IMG/VR virus record: IMGVR_UViG_3300025294_000254
Location: 1-50,088 of that record
Source of the DNA: a virus
Length of the DNA stretch: 50,088 nucleotides
Direction: 5' to 3' (one strand)
Below are positions 30,310 to 38,296 of this stretch, piece after piece. Position numbers and translations under genes: made by a program. The notes beneath the pieces are model-generated. The model searched no databases. It had not been told where the DNA came from and saw only the letters and a list, made by a program, of their open reading frames with translations. The stretch's first letter is position 1. Each line of letters opens with the position of its first letter.

Positions 30310-31560
30310 ATGATCCCCAACGCCGCCGCGAAGCACTACCGGGCTGTTCAGCGTCTGCAGGCGCTGGCGGTGCTGTCTGCCGCGGAGCTGTGGGCTGAGG
30401 TATCGCTAACGGACCTCACCGGATCGTGGGTAGAGCAACTACCCCTGCTGACTCCGATCATGGCAGGCGTGCAGGTCAAGGCCGCCGCGGCTGGAGCCTC
30501 ATATAGTGCTGGCGCGCTCGCCGAGCAGGGCCTGTACGAAGCTCCGGAGCATTTCGTAGACCCGGCGTCGTTCGGCGCTACGGCGTCTGACGGGCGTTCC
30601 CTCGCCGGGTTGCTCTACTCCCCTGTCCCGCACGTGAAAACCCTCATCACAGGCGGACTCAAGCCGTCCGAGGCTTTGGGACAGGGCGGCAAGCTCCTAA
30701 CGACGATCACGCGCACTCAGGTCGCAGACGCGAGCCGGGTGTCCGCCGGGGTGGACATCGCAGCCAGGCGGAACACCGGCTACGTCCGGATGCTGAATCC
30801 TCCATCCTGTTCGCGATGCTCAGTGCTGGCAGGCCGGTTTTACCGGTGGAACGCCGGGTTTCGGCGCCACCCTCGCTGCGACTGCGTTCATGTTGCGTCA
30901 ACAGCGAAGCATGCGGCGGAATCCGAAGGTCTGATCCATGACCCGTACGCGTACTTCCGCAGCCTATCCGCCGCCGAGCAGGACAAGGCGTACACGAAGG
31001 CCGGGGCGCAGGCGATCCGTGATGGCGCTGACCTCTTCCAAGTGGTGAACGCGCGCCGCGGCATCTCGTATGCGGGCGAATCGAAGGATGGCACGCACCG
31101 CGGGCAGCCCTTGGCCAAGTTGACCACGTCTGAAGGGACTTCGCGGCGCGGGAACTTCGGCCGCGGCCGGCGCCTGACGCCGGAGGGCATCTACGCGCAG
31201 GACCTGAGCCGCGAGAAAACACTCTCGGAGCTCGAACGGTACGGATACATCCTGCCGGGCGGCCAGAACCCCACAGGGGCTCTCCGGGGCCAGGTCGAGG
31301 GCTTCGGGGCGCTGGGTCGCGGAGGCACCCGTGTTGGCGCCCGCGAAGCCGTCGAGCGGGCGCGTGCGACCGGCGTCCGTGACCCGAATGTGCGGGCCAC
31401 GATGACGGCGGCCGAACGTCGCGTGTTCGACGCCCAGGCGAACTGGGATGCCGTCCGCGCGGGCCTCAACCCCTTCACGAACGCGAAGAACGCCAAGGTC
31501 ACACCAGAAGTCGCTGCCCGCGTCGAGCGCGACTACCGCAAACACATCCTCGGCTACTAG
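30310..31560 (+). CDS. MuF-like minor capsid protein
   Basis: 416 aa. VDIAARRNTGYVRMLNPPSC, SRCSVLAGRFYRWNAGFRRH, PRCDCVHVA has the SPP1 gp7/MuF-type head-morphogenesis motif with the Cys pairs. It sits between portal and scaffold, as expected. No toxin domain is visible at the C-terminus. Some MuF proteins end in toxins; this tail is Arg/Gly-rich. Confidence 0.88.
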   Translation: MIPNAAAKHYRAVQRLQALAVLSAAELWAEVSLTDLTGSWVEQLPLLTPIMAGVQVKAAAAGASYSAGALAEQGLYEAPEHFVDPASFGATASDGRSLAGLLYSPVPHVKTLITGGLKPSEALGQGGKLLTTITRTQVADASRVSAGVDIAARRNTGYVRMLNPPSCSRCSVLAGRFYRWNAGFRRHPRCDCVHVASTAKHAAESEGLIHDPYAYFRSLSAAEQDKAYTKAGAQAIRDGADLFQVVNARRGISYAGESKDGTHRGQPLAKLTTSEGTSRRGNFGRGRRLTPEGIYAQDLSREKTLSELERYGYILPGGQNPTGALRGQVEGFGALGRGGTRVGAREAVERARATGVRDPNVRATMTAAERRVFDAQANWDAVRAGLNPFTNAKNAKVTPEVAARVERDYRKHILGY

Positions 31561-31642
31561 CCGTCCCTGATTTCCCGCTCAGTGCGACGCTGCGCGGTCG
31601 TTTCGTCGCGCGATGCGACATCACTAAATGGAGGAACATCAC

Positions 31643-32275
31643 ATGGAAAAGTGCTTCCCGCACGGCATCGACATCACCGCCCCGGGCGGCATCGACCAGC
31701 TGATGGACTTCCATCGCCTGACTTTCGGCAACGCCCAGATGAACGCGAACACCGGCGCCCCGGCCGGTGGCGAAGGCGACGAAGGTGGCCAAGGCCCGGC
31801 CCCTGCCAGCGAACCGCAGACACCTGCATCTGTTGAACCCGACGAATCCAAGCTCGGCGACGCCGGCAAGGCAGCCCTGAAAGTCGAGCGCGATGCTCGG
31901 TCAGCGGCAGAGAAGCGCGCCGCCGAAGCCGAGGCGAAGCTGCAGAAGATCGAGGACGACAAGCTCTCCGACATTGACAAGGCGAAGAAGGAAGCCGCGG
32001 ACAGGGAAACCGAAAACGCGGAGCTGCGAACGGCCAACGCTCGCCTGACCGCGCTAGCCGCTCATCCGGTGCCCGCGGAATACCAGGACCTCGTCACGGG
32101 TACCGACGAGGCCAGCTTCCTCGCATCGGCCAAGAAGATATCCGAGCTCTATGCCAAGGCCGAAGGCAAGCCGTTCAAACCCGCACCTGACCCTTCCCAG
32201 GGGCCGCGGCAGACCGCGAAGGTCAGCGGCTGGGATTCGGGCAAAGCCGAAGCGCAGAAGCGGTTCGGCAAGTAG
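31643..32275 (+). CDS. Capsid scaffolding protein
   Basis: 210 aa from ATG 31643 behind GGAGGAAC. A disordered Gly/Pro/Glu front, then a long coiled coil (KVERDARSAAEKRAAEAEAK, KAKKEAADRETENAELRTAN), and a basic end (SGKAEAQKRFGK) that should contact the capsid protein. Typical scaffold composition and position before the decoration and capsid genes. Confidence 0.9.
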   Translation: MEKCFPHGIDITAPGGIDQLMDFHRLTFGNAQMNANTGAPAGGEGDEGGQGPAPASEPQTPASVEPDESKLGDAGKAALKVERDARSAAEKRAAEAEAKLQKIEDDKLSDIDKAKKEAADRETENAELRTANARLTALAAHPVPAEYQDLVTGTDEASFLASAKKISELYAKAEGKPFKPAPDPSQGPRQTAKVSGWDSGKAEAQKRFGK

Positions 32276-32303
32276 GAATCAACCCCTGTAAAGGAGAACC
32301 GAC

Positions 32304-32699
32304 ATGACCGACATTTCGGTTAGCAAGACCAACTACCAGACGGAGAAGCTCTCTTGGCTTCTGGACCGCGGCGGCTGGGAGCAGGAGAGCATCACGCTCG
32401 ACATCTCCGCCTTCACCGCCGGCACCCACTACCCGAACGGCTTTATCCCGTCCGGGACGAACCTCGGCAAGATCACCGCGAGCGGGCTCTACGGCCCGTA
32501 CGACAACGCGGCGAGCGACGGCCGTGAAGTGTTCCGCGGCCACCTGGGCACCTCCACGAAGGTCCCCAACCCTGCCGACACGACCAAGGACGCAGGGGCG
32601 CCGCTCCTGTTCGCCGGCGTCGTGAAGGAATCGAAGCTGCCCGCCACCGTTGACTCCGCCGGTAAGGCCGACGTCGCCGGCTGGATCCGCTACCTCTAA
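32304..32699 (+). CDS. Capsid decoration protein
   Basis: 131 aa, RBS AAGGAGA. Lambda gpD-like (HDPD): GTHYPNGFIPSGTNLGKITA, ASDGREVFRGHLGTSTK, PLLFAGVVKESKLP. It stabilises the capsid after expansion. Directly before the major capsid gene. Confidence 0.88.
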   Translation: MTDISVSKTNYQTEKLSWLLDRGGWEQESITLDISAFTAGTHYPNGFIPSGTNLGKITASGLYGPYDNAASDGREVFRGHLGTSTKVPNPADTTKDAGAPLLFAGVVKESKLPATVDSAGKADVAGWIRYL

Positions 32700-32714
32700 G
32701 GGGAAACAGAAACC

Positions 32715-33752
32715 ATGATCGTATTTGATGGCCCGGTAACCCCGGACACCCTGACCGCGTTCGTCCGCGAGGTCCCGACCCCGGCGAACTACATCCTGAA
32801 CCAGCTTCTGCCGGATCGGCTGTTCGACAAGAACCAGATCGACGTCTCGGAGCTGACCAAGACGAACCGTGCGGCGAAGTTCCGCGCGTTCGACGGCCGG
32901 ATTCACCGCACCGAGCGGGACAGCCTCGAGGTTCGCTCCGTGAAGCTGCCGCCCGTCTCCACGATGAACGGCATTGGCGAACTGGAGCGCCTGAACCTCG
33001 AAGCTGCCCGTCAGAACGGCGGCTCCAACGCTGCCCTGGTCAACCAGATCTACGACGACGCGACGAACCTGACGGGTGAGGTTCTCACTCGCATGGAGCT
33101 CGCCCGCGGCGACGTGCTCACCGACGGCAAGTTCACCCTTTCCGGTGAGAACGGCCTGTATCTCGAAGCCGACTTCGGAGTGCCGGGCAACCACATCGTG
33201 TCTGCGGGCACGGTTTGGTCCACCACGGCTTCGGCTACGGTCATCGCGGACCTCACTGCCTGGGTTGACGTCTACGTTGCCACCAACGGCTTCCGCCCCG
33301 GCGGCCTGGTGATCAGCAACAAGACCCTCGGTTACATGCTGCGCAACGCCGAGGTTCGCACCCTCGCCGGTTCGCTCGCGGGCACTCCGGGCATTGTCTC
33401 CCGCCAGGCGCTGGACACGGTTTTGGACACCTTCGGCCTGCCCCCGATCCTGTTTGTCTACGACACTCAGGTCGACGTCGACGGTTCCTCGACTCGGGTC
33501 CTGCCCGAGGACAAGGTGCTGTTCGTTCCGCCGAACCCGTCCGACCTTGGCTACACCGCGTGGGGCGTCTCCGCGACTGCGCTGGAGCTCGTGAACTCCG
33601 CGAAGGTGGATTTCTCCTTCGAGCAGGCCCCCGGCATCGTCGGCGTGATCGTCAAGGATGGTCCTCCGTTCCGCGAAGAGACTTTCGTGGACGCCGTCGG
33701 CATGCCGGTCCTCGCCAACCCGAAGCGGCTCCTGGTCGCTGACGTCTTCTAG
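32715..33752 (+). CDS. Major capsid protein (lambda gpE family)
   Basis: 345 aa. TPANYILNQLLPDRLFDKNQ, NGLYLEADFGVPGNHIVSAG, GFRPGGLVISNKTLGYMLRN, LPPILFVYDTQVDVDGSS, EDKVLFVPPNPSDLGYTAWG show the lambda E-like HK97 fold family. Builds the icosahedral shell. Confidence 0.93.
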   Translation: MIVFDGPVTPDTLTAFVREVPTPANYILNQLLPDRLFDKNQIDVSELTKTNRAAKFRAFDGRIHRTERDSLEVRSVKLPPVSTMNGIGELERLNLEAARQNGGSNAALVNQIYDDATNLTGEVLTRMELARGDVLTDGKFTLSGENGLYLEADFGVPGNHIVSAGTVWSTTASATVIADLTAWVDVYVATNGFRPGGLVISNKTLGYMLRNAEVRTLAGSLAGTPGIVSRQALDTVLDTFGLPPILFVYDTQVDVDGSSTRVLPEDKVLFVPPNPSDLGYTAWGVSATALELVNSAKVDFSFEQAPGIVGVIVKDGPPFREETFVDAVGMPVLANPKRLLVADVF

Positions 33753-33763
33753 GGAGGCTGACC

Positions 33764-34144
33764 ATGTCGAAGCTGAACACCTACGTTCACGTCCATGACG
33801 AGGACGGCGTGTCGCACGCCTTCGGCCCGGACGACACCGTCCCGGCATGGGCGGCGGCGCGCATCACGAACCCGGGCGTGTGGGCCGTGGCGCCTACGGA
33901 GGAAGATCAGGCCGCTCCGAGCGGGGCGCCGGAAGGCTCTGCGCCCGAAGGCAGTGCCGCTGAGGTCAAGGCTTCGGAGAATGGCGAGCCGGAGGGCGGC
34001 GAACCGGAGACGGTTGAACTGCCCGAGGGTGACATCACCGATGAGTGGACCGTCAAGCAGCTGAAGGCCTACGCGAAGTCCGAAAGCATCGACCTTGGCG
34101 ACGCCAAGAGCAAGGCCGAAATTCTGGCCAAGCTGGCCGAATAG
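33764..34144 (+). CDS. Head protein with HeH/SAP-like end
   Basis: 126 aa. TYVHVHDEDGVSHAFGPDDT...VPAWAAARITNPGVW is a small beta domain. A low-complexity acidic linker follows, then WTVKQLKAYAKSESIDLGDA, KSKAEILAKL, a HeH/SAP-like helix-extended-helix of ~35 residues that might bind DNA or protein. Common behind capsid genes; exact role unknown. Confidence 0.8.
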   Translation: MSKLNTYVHVHDEDGVSHAFGPDDTVPAWAAARITNPGVWAVAPTEEDQAAPSGAPEGSAPEGSAAEVKASENGEPEGGEPETVELPEGDITDEWTVKQLKAYAKSESIDLGDAKSKAEILAKLAE

Positions 34145-34159
34145 TTAGGAGGGGGCGTC

Positions 34160-34522
34160 ATGACCGTGGAAGTGACACCAGACAATGTTGCCGCCGGCTG
34201 GCGCCCTCTCGCTGACGCTGAGATTGCGGCCGCCACAGAGCTGATCGAGGAAGCCCTCGTCATTCTCACGGCCGAAGTCTCCGGGCTTGACTCGAAACCT
34301 GATGAATTGGTCCGTCTTGTCGTCGTCAAGATGGTTCGCCGCGTGCTGAAGAATCCGGACGGATTTCGAGTAAAGAACGAGTCGATCGACGACTATTCCG
34401 AGGGCGGCACCATCGACTCTGCGCTTTCCAGCGGCGAACTCTACGTCTCGGATCGTGAGCTCAAGTGGCTTGGGGTCCGTTCGGGAGCGCGGGCGTTCGA
34501 GGTAAGGCTTGGCGGGTCGTGA
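34160..34522 (+). CDS. Head-to-tail adaptor
   Basis: 120 aa, RBS AGGAGGG. ADAEIAAATELIEEALVILT, DELVRLVVVKMVRRVLKNPD, GELYVSDRELKWLG fits the HK97 gp6/Gp19/15/42-type adaptor, which sits under the portal. GTGA overlap with the next gene. Confidence 0.85.
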   Translation: MTVEVTPDNVAAGWRPLADAEIAAATELIEEALVILTAEVSGLDSKPDELVRLVVVKMVRRVLKNPDGFRVKNESIDDYSEGGTIDSALSSGELYVSDRELKWLGVRSGARAFEVRLGGS

Positions 34523-34932
34523 GCGCGATATCAGCTCTGCTGCGCGGCCGGATGGCTGCAGAGTCCTTGATGGTCGATGCTTGCACCGTACACAGGCCGG
34601 GGGAACCTGAGACTGACCCGACAACGGGCAAGGTCACGGTCTCCAAGACCTTGATCTACGGCCCGGACTCCACGGGCGGCGGCAAGTGCAAGATCCAACA
34701 GACGATCGCCCAGGCGTCCGGGAAGGATTCGGCGGAGCACCGCTTCACTGTGCAGGAAGCTCGCTGGGACACACCCGTTGGATCGGGCCCGTTCATGGTG
34801 AACGACATCGTCACCATGACAAGCTCTGGCCTCGACCCTCACATGCCCGGCCGCGTGTACCGCGTGACCGAGCTGTTCCACAAGACGTTCGCCACCGCGC
34901 AGCGGTGCCGGCTGGAGGAAGTGACGGCGTGA
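34519..34932 (+). CDS. Head-to-tail stopper (DUF6093-like)
   Basis: 137 aa from GTG 34519 (GTGA). MSAISALLRGRMAAESLMVD then CTVHRPGEPETDPTTGKVTV, GPFMVNDIVTMTSSGLDPHM PGRVYRV is the usual stopper of actinophages. It seals the head exit. ORF starts further upstream are in the wrong phase for coupling. Confidence 0.85.
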   Translation: MSAISALLRGRMAAESLMVDACTVHRPGEPETDPTTGKVTVSKTLIYGPDSTGGGKCKIQQTIAQASGKDSAEHRFTVQEARWDTPVGSGPFMVNDIVTMTSSGLDPHMPGRVYRVTELFHKTFATAQRCRLEEVTA

Positions 34933-35333
34933 GCGTTGATTTTTCCGGCATGGAGAAGTTGAGACAGGACCTCCATCGGGCACAACGGTCGATGCTGCCG
35001 GCCGTCTCCAAGGTTGTGTCCAAGGGTGCGTTGAACGTGAAGGGGCAGATCCTGAAGGACTTCCTCTCGTCGAAGCACTTCAAGGGCGGCAAGTCGGTCA
35101 ATTGGGCTTCGGTCATCAAGTACGACCTGGAGGGCACCGAGAGCGGGGCGAAGGCAGAGATCGGCCCGTATCTCGACCAGGACGGCTTCGGGACGCTGGT
35201 TGGCATCGCCATCCATGGCGGGTCCCGCGGAGGCGGTGGGACGGTCGCTGATCCGTTGATCGCCCTGCAGGCGGAGGAACCACGGTTCGTATCCGCAATG
35301 GAGGCTCTGGGCGGGAAGATTCTCAATGAGTAG
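34929..35333 (+). CDS. HK97 gp10-like tail component
   Basis: 134 aa from GTG 34929 (GTGA). DFSGMEKLRQDLHRAQRSML, ALNVKGQILKDFLSSKHFKG, GPYLDQDGFGTLVGIAIHGG fits the gp10-like (HK97/lambda Z) connector family. Ends overlapped with the next ATG. Confidence 0.85.
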   Translation: MSVDFSGMEKLRQDLHRAQRSMLPAVSKVVSKGALNVKGQILKDFLSSKHFKGGKSVNWASVIKYDLEGTESGAKAEIGPYLDQDGFGTLVGIAIHGGSRGGGGTVADPLIALQAEEPRFVSAMEALGGKILNE

Positions 35334-35733
35334 CCCGCACTACGACGCCTTCCAAGCCATGTTCCCGGAAGGCCTGACCGTGTTCCGCGGTTCGGCCCCG
35401 ATCAACCCGGCCTCGTCCGATTACCCGTATGTCGTGATCGGCGGCAACCTCGGCGACGAAGACACCGAAACGCCGTCCGGCGAAGTCGACAGGCTGGACC
35501 TCCTTCTCAAGCTGACATACGCCGGCCTGAGCTTTGATGCCGTGCTTGTGATCGTGAAAGCAGTTCGCGCAGCGATCAGCGGCAAGAGGCTGATTGTCCC
35601 GGGGTGGTCCTCGAACATCATGAGGCCGAAGGCGCGTGTTCCCATCACCGCGGATCGCGACGTGACAATCCCGGACTTGGCGTTGAACCCGTTCTTTGCC
35701 GTGGACGAGGTCCCCATCTCCTCCTACCGCTGA
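35326..35733 (+). CDS. Tail terminator
   Basis: 135 aa from ATG 35326. SDYPYVVIGGNLGDEDTETP, VDRLDLLLKLTYAGLSFDAV, ADRDVTIPDLALNPFFAVDE, typical small alpha/beta tail terminator (lambda gpU-like) of actinophages. It caps the tail tube. Confidence 0.8.
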   Translation: MSSPHYDAFQAMFPEGLTVFRGSAPINPASSDYPYVVIGGNLGDEDTETPSGEVDRLDLLLKLTYAGLSFDAVLVIVKAVRAAISGKRLIVPGWSSNIMRPKARVPITADRDVTIPDLALNPFFAVDEVPISSYR

Positions 35734-35758
35734 CCGAAACCAGCACCCCTGCAGTCAA

Positions 35759-35776
35759 GGCCTCCTCCGGGAGGCC
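35759..35776. terminator. Hairpin after the tail terminator gene
   Basis: ggcctcc-tccg-ggaggcc: a 7-bp stem with a stable UUCG-like tetraloop (tccg here), no U-run. Located between the terminator gene and the small gene at 35799. Confidence 0.4.
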
Positions 35777-35798
35777 TCCGGCATTTAAGGAGGCCCTA

Positions 35799-35984
35799 GT
35801 GGCCGATGACGGATTCGTCATAGCAGTGGACCCCGCAGGCAACAAGCGCCGGGTCCCGAAGCACTACCTGGACAACCCAGCGTTCGGGTACAAACTCCCG
35901 CCCTCGGCTCGAGCGCAGGAGCAGGCCGATGAGGCCGCCACACCAACCAAGGAACCGGCCAAGCCGGGCAAAACCAAGGAGTAG
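35799..35984 (+). CDS. Small hypothetical protein
   Basis: 61 aa from GTG 35799 behind AAGGAGG. GFVIAVDPAGNKRRVPKHYL, DNPAFGYKLPPSARAQE then a Lys/Glu/Pro tail. This kind of small protein is common just before major tail genes in actinophages. Role unknown, possibly structural. Confidence 0.7.
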   Translation: MADDGFVIAVDPAGNKRRVPKHYLDNPAFGYKLPPSARAQEQADEAATPTKEPAKPGKTKE

Positions 35985-35987
35985 CCC

Positions 35988-36494
35988 ATGAAAATGGCAT
36001 CTGATGGCAAGTGGAAGGCAAGCCTGCTGACCTCGAAGCCTGCAAACGAAGCGGCTCCCACACTGGCGGAGCTGCAAGCCGGTATCGAGATTTCGTGCAA
36101 CGTGCTGGATTCGGACAAGTCGTGGACGAACACCGCGTCCGCGACGAGTGATGAGAAGCCTGCCTGCGTCAAGGGGCAGGTCCAGAGCCTCGGCGCATCG
36201 AATTATGATCTGGCTCTGACGTTCCTGCGCGAGTACCTGCAGTCCGGCGGCGCCGACGTCGCAGGTGAGGACGCCGGTTACCAGGCGGTCAAGACCAAGG
36301 GGTCCGAGGTGTGGATTTACGCCCGGGAAACCGATCAGGATTCCGTTGACCCGTGGGTTGCTGGCGATGAGATCTACCTCGGCGGCCGCGTCCATTCCGA
36401 TGCTCCGGCCCGTGTTGACCAGGTCGGCAATATCAAGCGCCGCATTACCTTCCTGCCGCAGAGCATGCACGAGAACATCGCGGTGGCCGCGTAA
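35988..36494 (+). CDS. Major tail protein
   Basis: 168 aa from ATG 35988. ASDGKWKASLLTSKPANEAA, EISCNVLDSDKSWTNTASA, YDLALTFLREYLQSGGAD, VWIYARETDQDSVDPWVAGD, and KRRITFLPQS fits actinophage major tail proteins. It polymerises into the tail tube. Overlaps the next ATG. Confidence 0.88.
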   Translation: MKMASDGKWKASLLTSKPANEAAPTLAELQAGIEISCNVLDSDKSWTNTASATSDEKPACVKGQVQSLGASNYDLALTFLREYLQSGGADVAGEDAGYQAVKTKGSEVWIYARETDQDSVDPWVAGDEIYLGGRVHSDAPARVDQVGNIKRRITFLPQSMHENIAVAA

Positions 36495-36805
36495 TGCAGA
36501 CACAGACTGTTCCCGTGCTGGCCGGCACCGCGCCGGTGTTCGCTGCGCCGTCCGCTTCCGATACCGCGGCCATTGGATCGGTCCTGATCGTGAAGAACGG
36601 ATCGGGCGCCTCCATCAACGTCACCCTCGAAACTCCGCAGTCACTGCCAACCGGCGACGTGTACCCCGACAAGGTGTATGCCGTCCCGGCGGCCGGTGAG
36701 CGGTGGATTCCTGTGCTGGCTGAATACCGGCAGTCGACTGGTTTCGCGAACGTTCAGTTCTCTGCGACTGCTTCGGTGACCGCCGCTGTGATCAACCACA
36801 GGTGA
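36494..36805 (+). CDS. Structural protein after the major tail gene
   Basis: 103 aa from ATG 36494. Beta-rich with TVPVLAGTAPVFAAPSASDT, GASINVTLETPQSLPTGDVY, FSATASVTAAVINHR. Resembles a tail-tube or decoration protein by composition. Exact role unknown. Confidence 0.65.
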   Translation: MQTQTVPVLAGTAPVFAAPSASDTAAIGSVLIVKNGSGASINVTLETPQSLPTGDVYPDKVYAVPAAGERWIPVLAEYRQSTGFANVQFSATASVTAAVINHR

Positions 36806-36811
36806 TTGACC

Positions 36812-36890
36812 CGGCGCGGGTGCGTGTTTCAGGCTCCGCACCCGCGCCGTTCCACCCCTGAGCCTGCCCCCTTTTCTTGGAGCCTGAAAC
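36812..36890 (+). promoter_or_regulatory. Two mutually exclusive hairpins before a tail gene
   Basis: Hairpin A: cggcgcgggtgcg (36812-36824) with its exact reverse complement at 36837-36849. Hairpin B: gtttcaggctcc (36826-36837) with ggagcctgaaac (36879-36890), also perfect. The 5' arm of B is the loop of A, and the 3' arm of B contains the GGAG just before ATG 36894. They can form a pseudoknot, or switch, limiting expression of the next gene. It could also mark the boundary with highly expressed tail genes. Confidence 0.6.
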
Positions 36891-36893
36891 CCC

Positions 36894-37151
36894 ATGAAGC
36901 GAATCAACCTTGACACGCCGATCGTCCCGGACGCGCAGCGGATCCGCTGGCTGAACGCCAACAGCATCGATGCCTCCACCGTCCCGGCCGCGCAGGAGGT
37001 CGCGGTCGACGCCGAGGCCCGCACGATCACCTTCGTGCGGTTCGTCCTGGATGAGCGCGGCCACAAACTCCCGCCCGTCGACGGCCACGGCTACCCCAAG
37101 GAGCTGGTGACCGTGCCGTTGATCGCCGACCCCGAACGCTACGGACTGTAG
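36894..37151 (+). CDS. Hypothetical tail-region protein
   Basis: 85 aa. INLDTPIVPDAQRIRWLNAN, VAVDAEARTITFVRFVLDER, HKLPPVDGHGYPKELVTVPL. Small beta-rich protein between major tail and chaperone genes. Unknown function. Its translation may be controlled by the hairpins upstream. Confidence 0.75.
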   Translation: MKRINLDTPIVPDAQRIRWLNANSIDASTVPAAQEVAVDAEARTITFVRFVLDERGHKLPPVDGHGYPKELVTVPLIADPERYGL

Positions 37152-37160
37152 GAGCCTGAC

Positions 37161-37745
37161 ATGACTGAACTGAACCCCCAGACTTTCGACATCGACGACT
37201 GGCTGGAAGACGCCAACCTCCCCGAGGAATCGGCCGACATCTACAAGCGCCCGGACGTCATCGGTAAGCTGACCCGCCTGAAAACCCGCATCGAAGAAGA
37301 GCGCCACGCGGCCCGGCTCAATCCCGAGCGGACAGCGGCCGACAAGGCGCAGGCAAAGGCATTGGAAGGCCAGTACGAGGCCCTGTTGCGGACGTTCTCC
37401 GAGTCCCGGATGACGGTCTACGTCCGTGCCCTCACCCCGGACGAGATGGCCGCCCTGCGTAACTCGCACGAGAAGCGCACCGAGGGCTGGGACCCCACCA
37501 AGGCGAACCGGGCGTTCGGGTACGACATCCTGGCCGCGGCCATCACCGCAGTGCAGCCCGAAGGGCAGGAGCGGCAGAACGTGACCCTGACCGTGGCGAA
37601 GGTCAAGCAGCTTGAGAACAAGATCGGCACCGCCCAGTTGTCCGAGATCCTCGCTGCCCGGCAGACCGCGCAGAACGCCGTTCCCGCCGTGGACGCCGAT
37701 TTTTTGCTCAGGCCCTCTGGCACCAGCGAAGGTTCGCCGGAGTAG
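37161..37745 (+). CDS. Tail assembly chaperone, short product
   Basis: 194 aa, RBS AGGAGC. DIDDWLEDANLPEESADIYK, KLTRLKTRIEEERHAARLNP, EALLRTFSESRMTVYVRALT, AITAVQPEGQERQNVTLTVA: helical gpG-like chaperone. Stops at 37743-37745 unless ribosomes slip at 37700-37706 to make the long product. Confidence 0.9.
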   Translation: MTELNPQTFDIDDWLEDANLPEESADIYKRPDVIGKLTRLKTRIEEERHAARLNPERTAADKAQAKALEGQYEALLRTFSESRMTVYVRALTPDEMAALRNSHEKRTEGWDPTKANRAFGYDILAAAITAVQPEGQERQNVTLTVAKVKQLENKIGTAQLSEILAARQTAQNAVPAVDADFLLRPSGTSEGSPE

Positions 37746-38077
37746 TCCAGGTCCTCAAAACCGCCCGGGACACAGGCAAGCCGCCCTCGCACTGGTTCAG
37801 CAGGAACCGGGGTGAGTGGACGGAGAAGGACTACGTCCTGTCCCTTGCCCTGACCGTGTACGAGGACGGCTTGTGCTCCTGCGGGCAGCCGGCCGTCCTC
37901 GCGCATCACCCGGACAACGACGGCTGGTACGAGGCCGAGAAGGTCCAGTGTAATTCCTGCGCGGCCCGGGAACGGGCGACCTCCGCGGGCGCCGGGCAGC
38001 AGTACCAGCCGGACCCGGGCGAGAAGGTTTACACGAAGTACACCCGGCCGGGGAGCAAGCCGCTACCTCTGGGCTGA
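37161..38077 (+). CDS. Tail assembly chaperone, frameshifted long product (gpGT type)
   Basis: A -1 slip at TTTTTTG (37700-37706) would continue into the frame ending at 38077. The added part reads FAQALWHQRRFAGVVQVLKT, KPPSHWFSRNRGEWTEKDYV, LSLALTVYEDGLCSCGQPAV with CxC and a later CxxC, matching the known gpT region. The two products help assemble the tail around the tape measure. The frame is open through the shift site. Confidence 0.88.
37700..37706 (+). promoter_or_regulatory. -1 programmed frameshift slippery heptamer
   Basis: Codons GAT TTT TTG place T-TTT-TTG in the X-XXY-YYZ register. Slipping gives TTT TTT then GCT CAG. It sits 40 bases before the 0-frame stop, as in most dsDNA phages. 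Confidence 0.9.
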
Positions 38078-38254
38078 TCGCCGCTGAAGGTAGCCGATCA
38101 CGACCAGCACGAGGCCGATGAGAACGCCGAGGATCGGCGGGGTTGTCCCTTTGGCAGCGACAACGACGGAAGCAACGACGGCCATTACGGCGATCACAGA
38201 TCCGATCCCTATTAGTGCATCGCCCGGTTGTCGCTTTCTTGCCCCATTCGTCAT
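38063..38254 (-). CDS. Small two-span membrane protein on the opposite strand (moron)
   Basis: 63 aa from ATG 38252-38254 (minus). ALIGIGSVIAVMAVVASVVV and PPILGVLIGLVLVVIGYL give two membrane spans with a short basic end. It lies leftward between the tail chaperone and tape-measure genes and overlaps the end of the chaperone by 15 bases. A moron-type gene, maybe expressed in lysogens; function unknown. Confidence 0.6.
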   Translation of the reverse strand: MTNGARKRQPGDALIGIGSVIAVMAVVASVVVAAKGTTPPILGVLIGLVLVVIGYLQRRSAQR

Positions 38255-38296
38255 GGGCCCGATTCTGCCACACCCAATCTCGTAGAGGAGGCATCT

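Noticed and set aside
32223-33848. 541-aa leftward frame over capsid genes
   Set aside because: Shadow of decoration and major capsid protein on the other strand.
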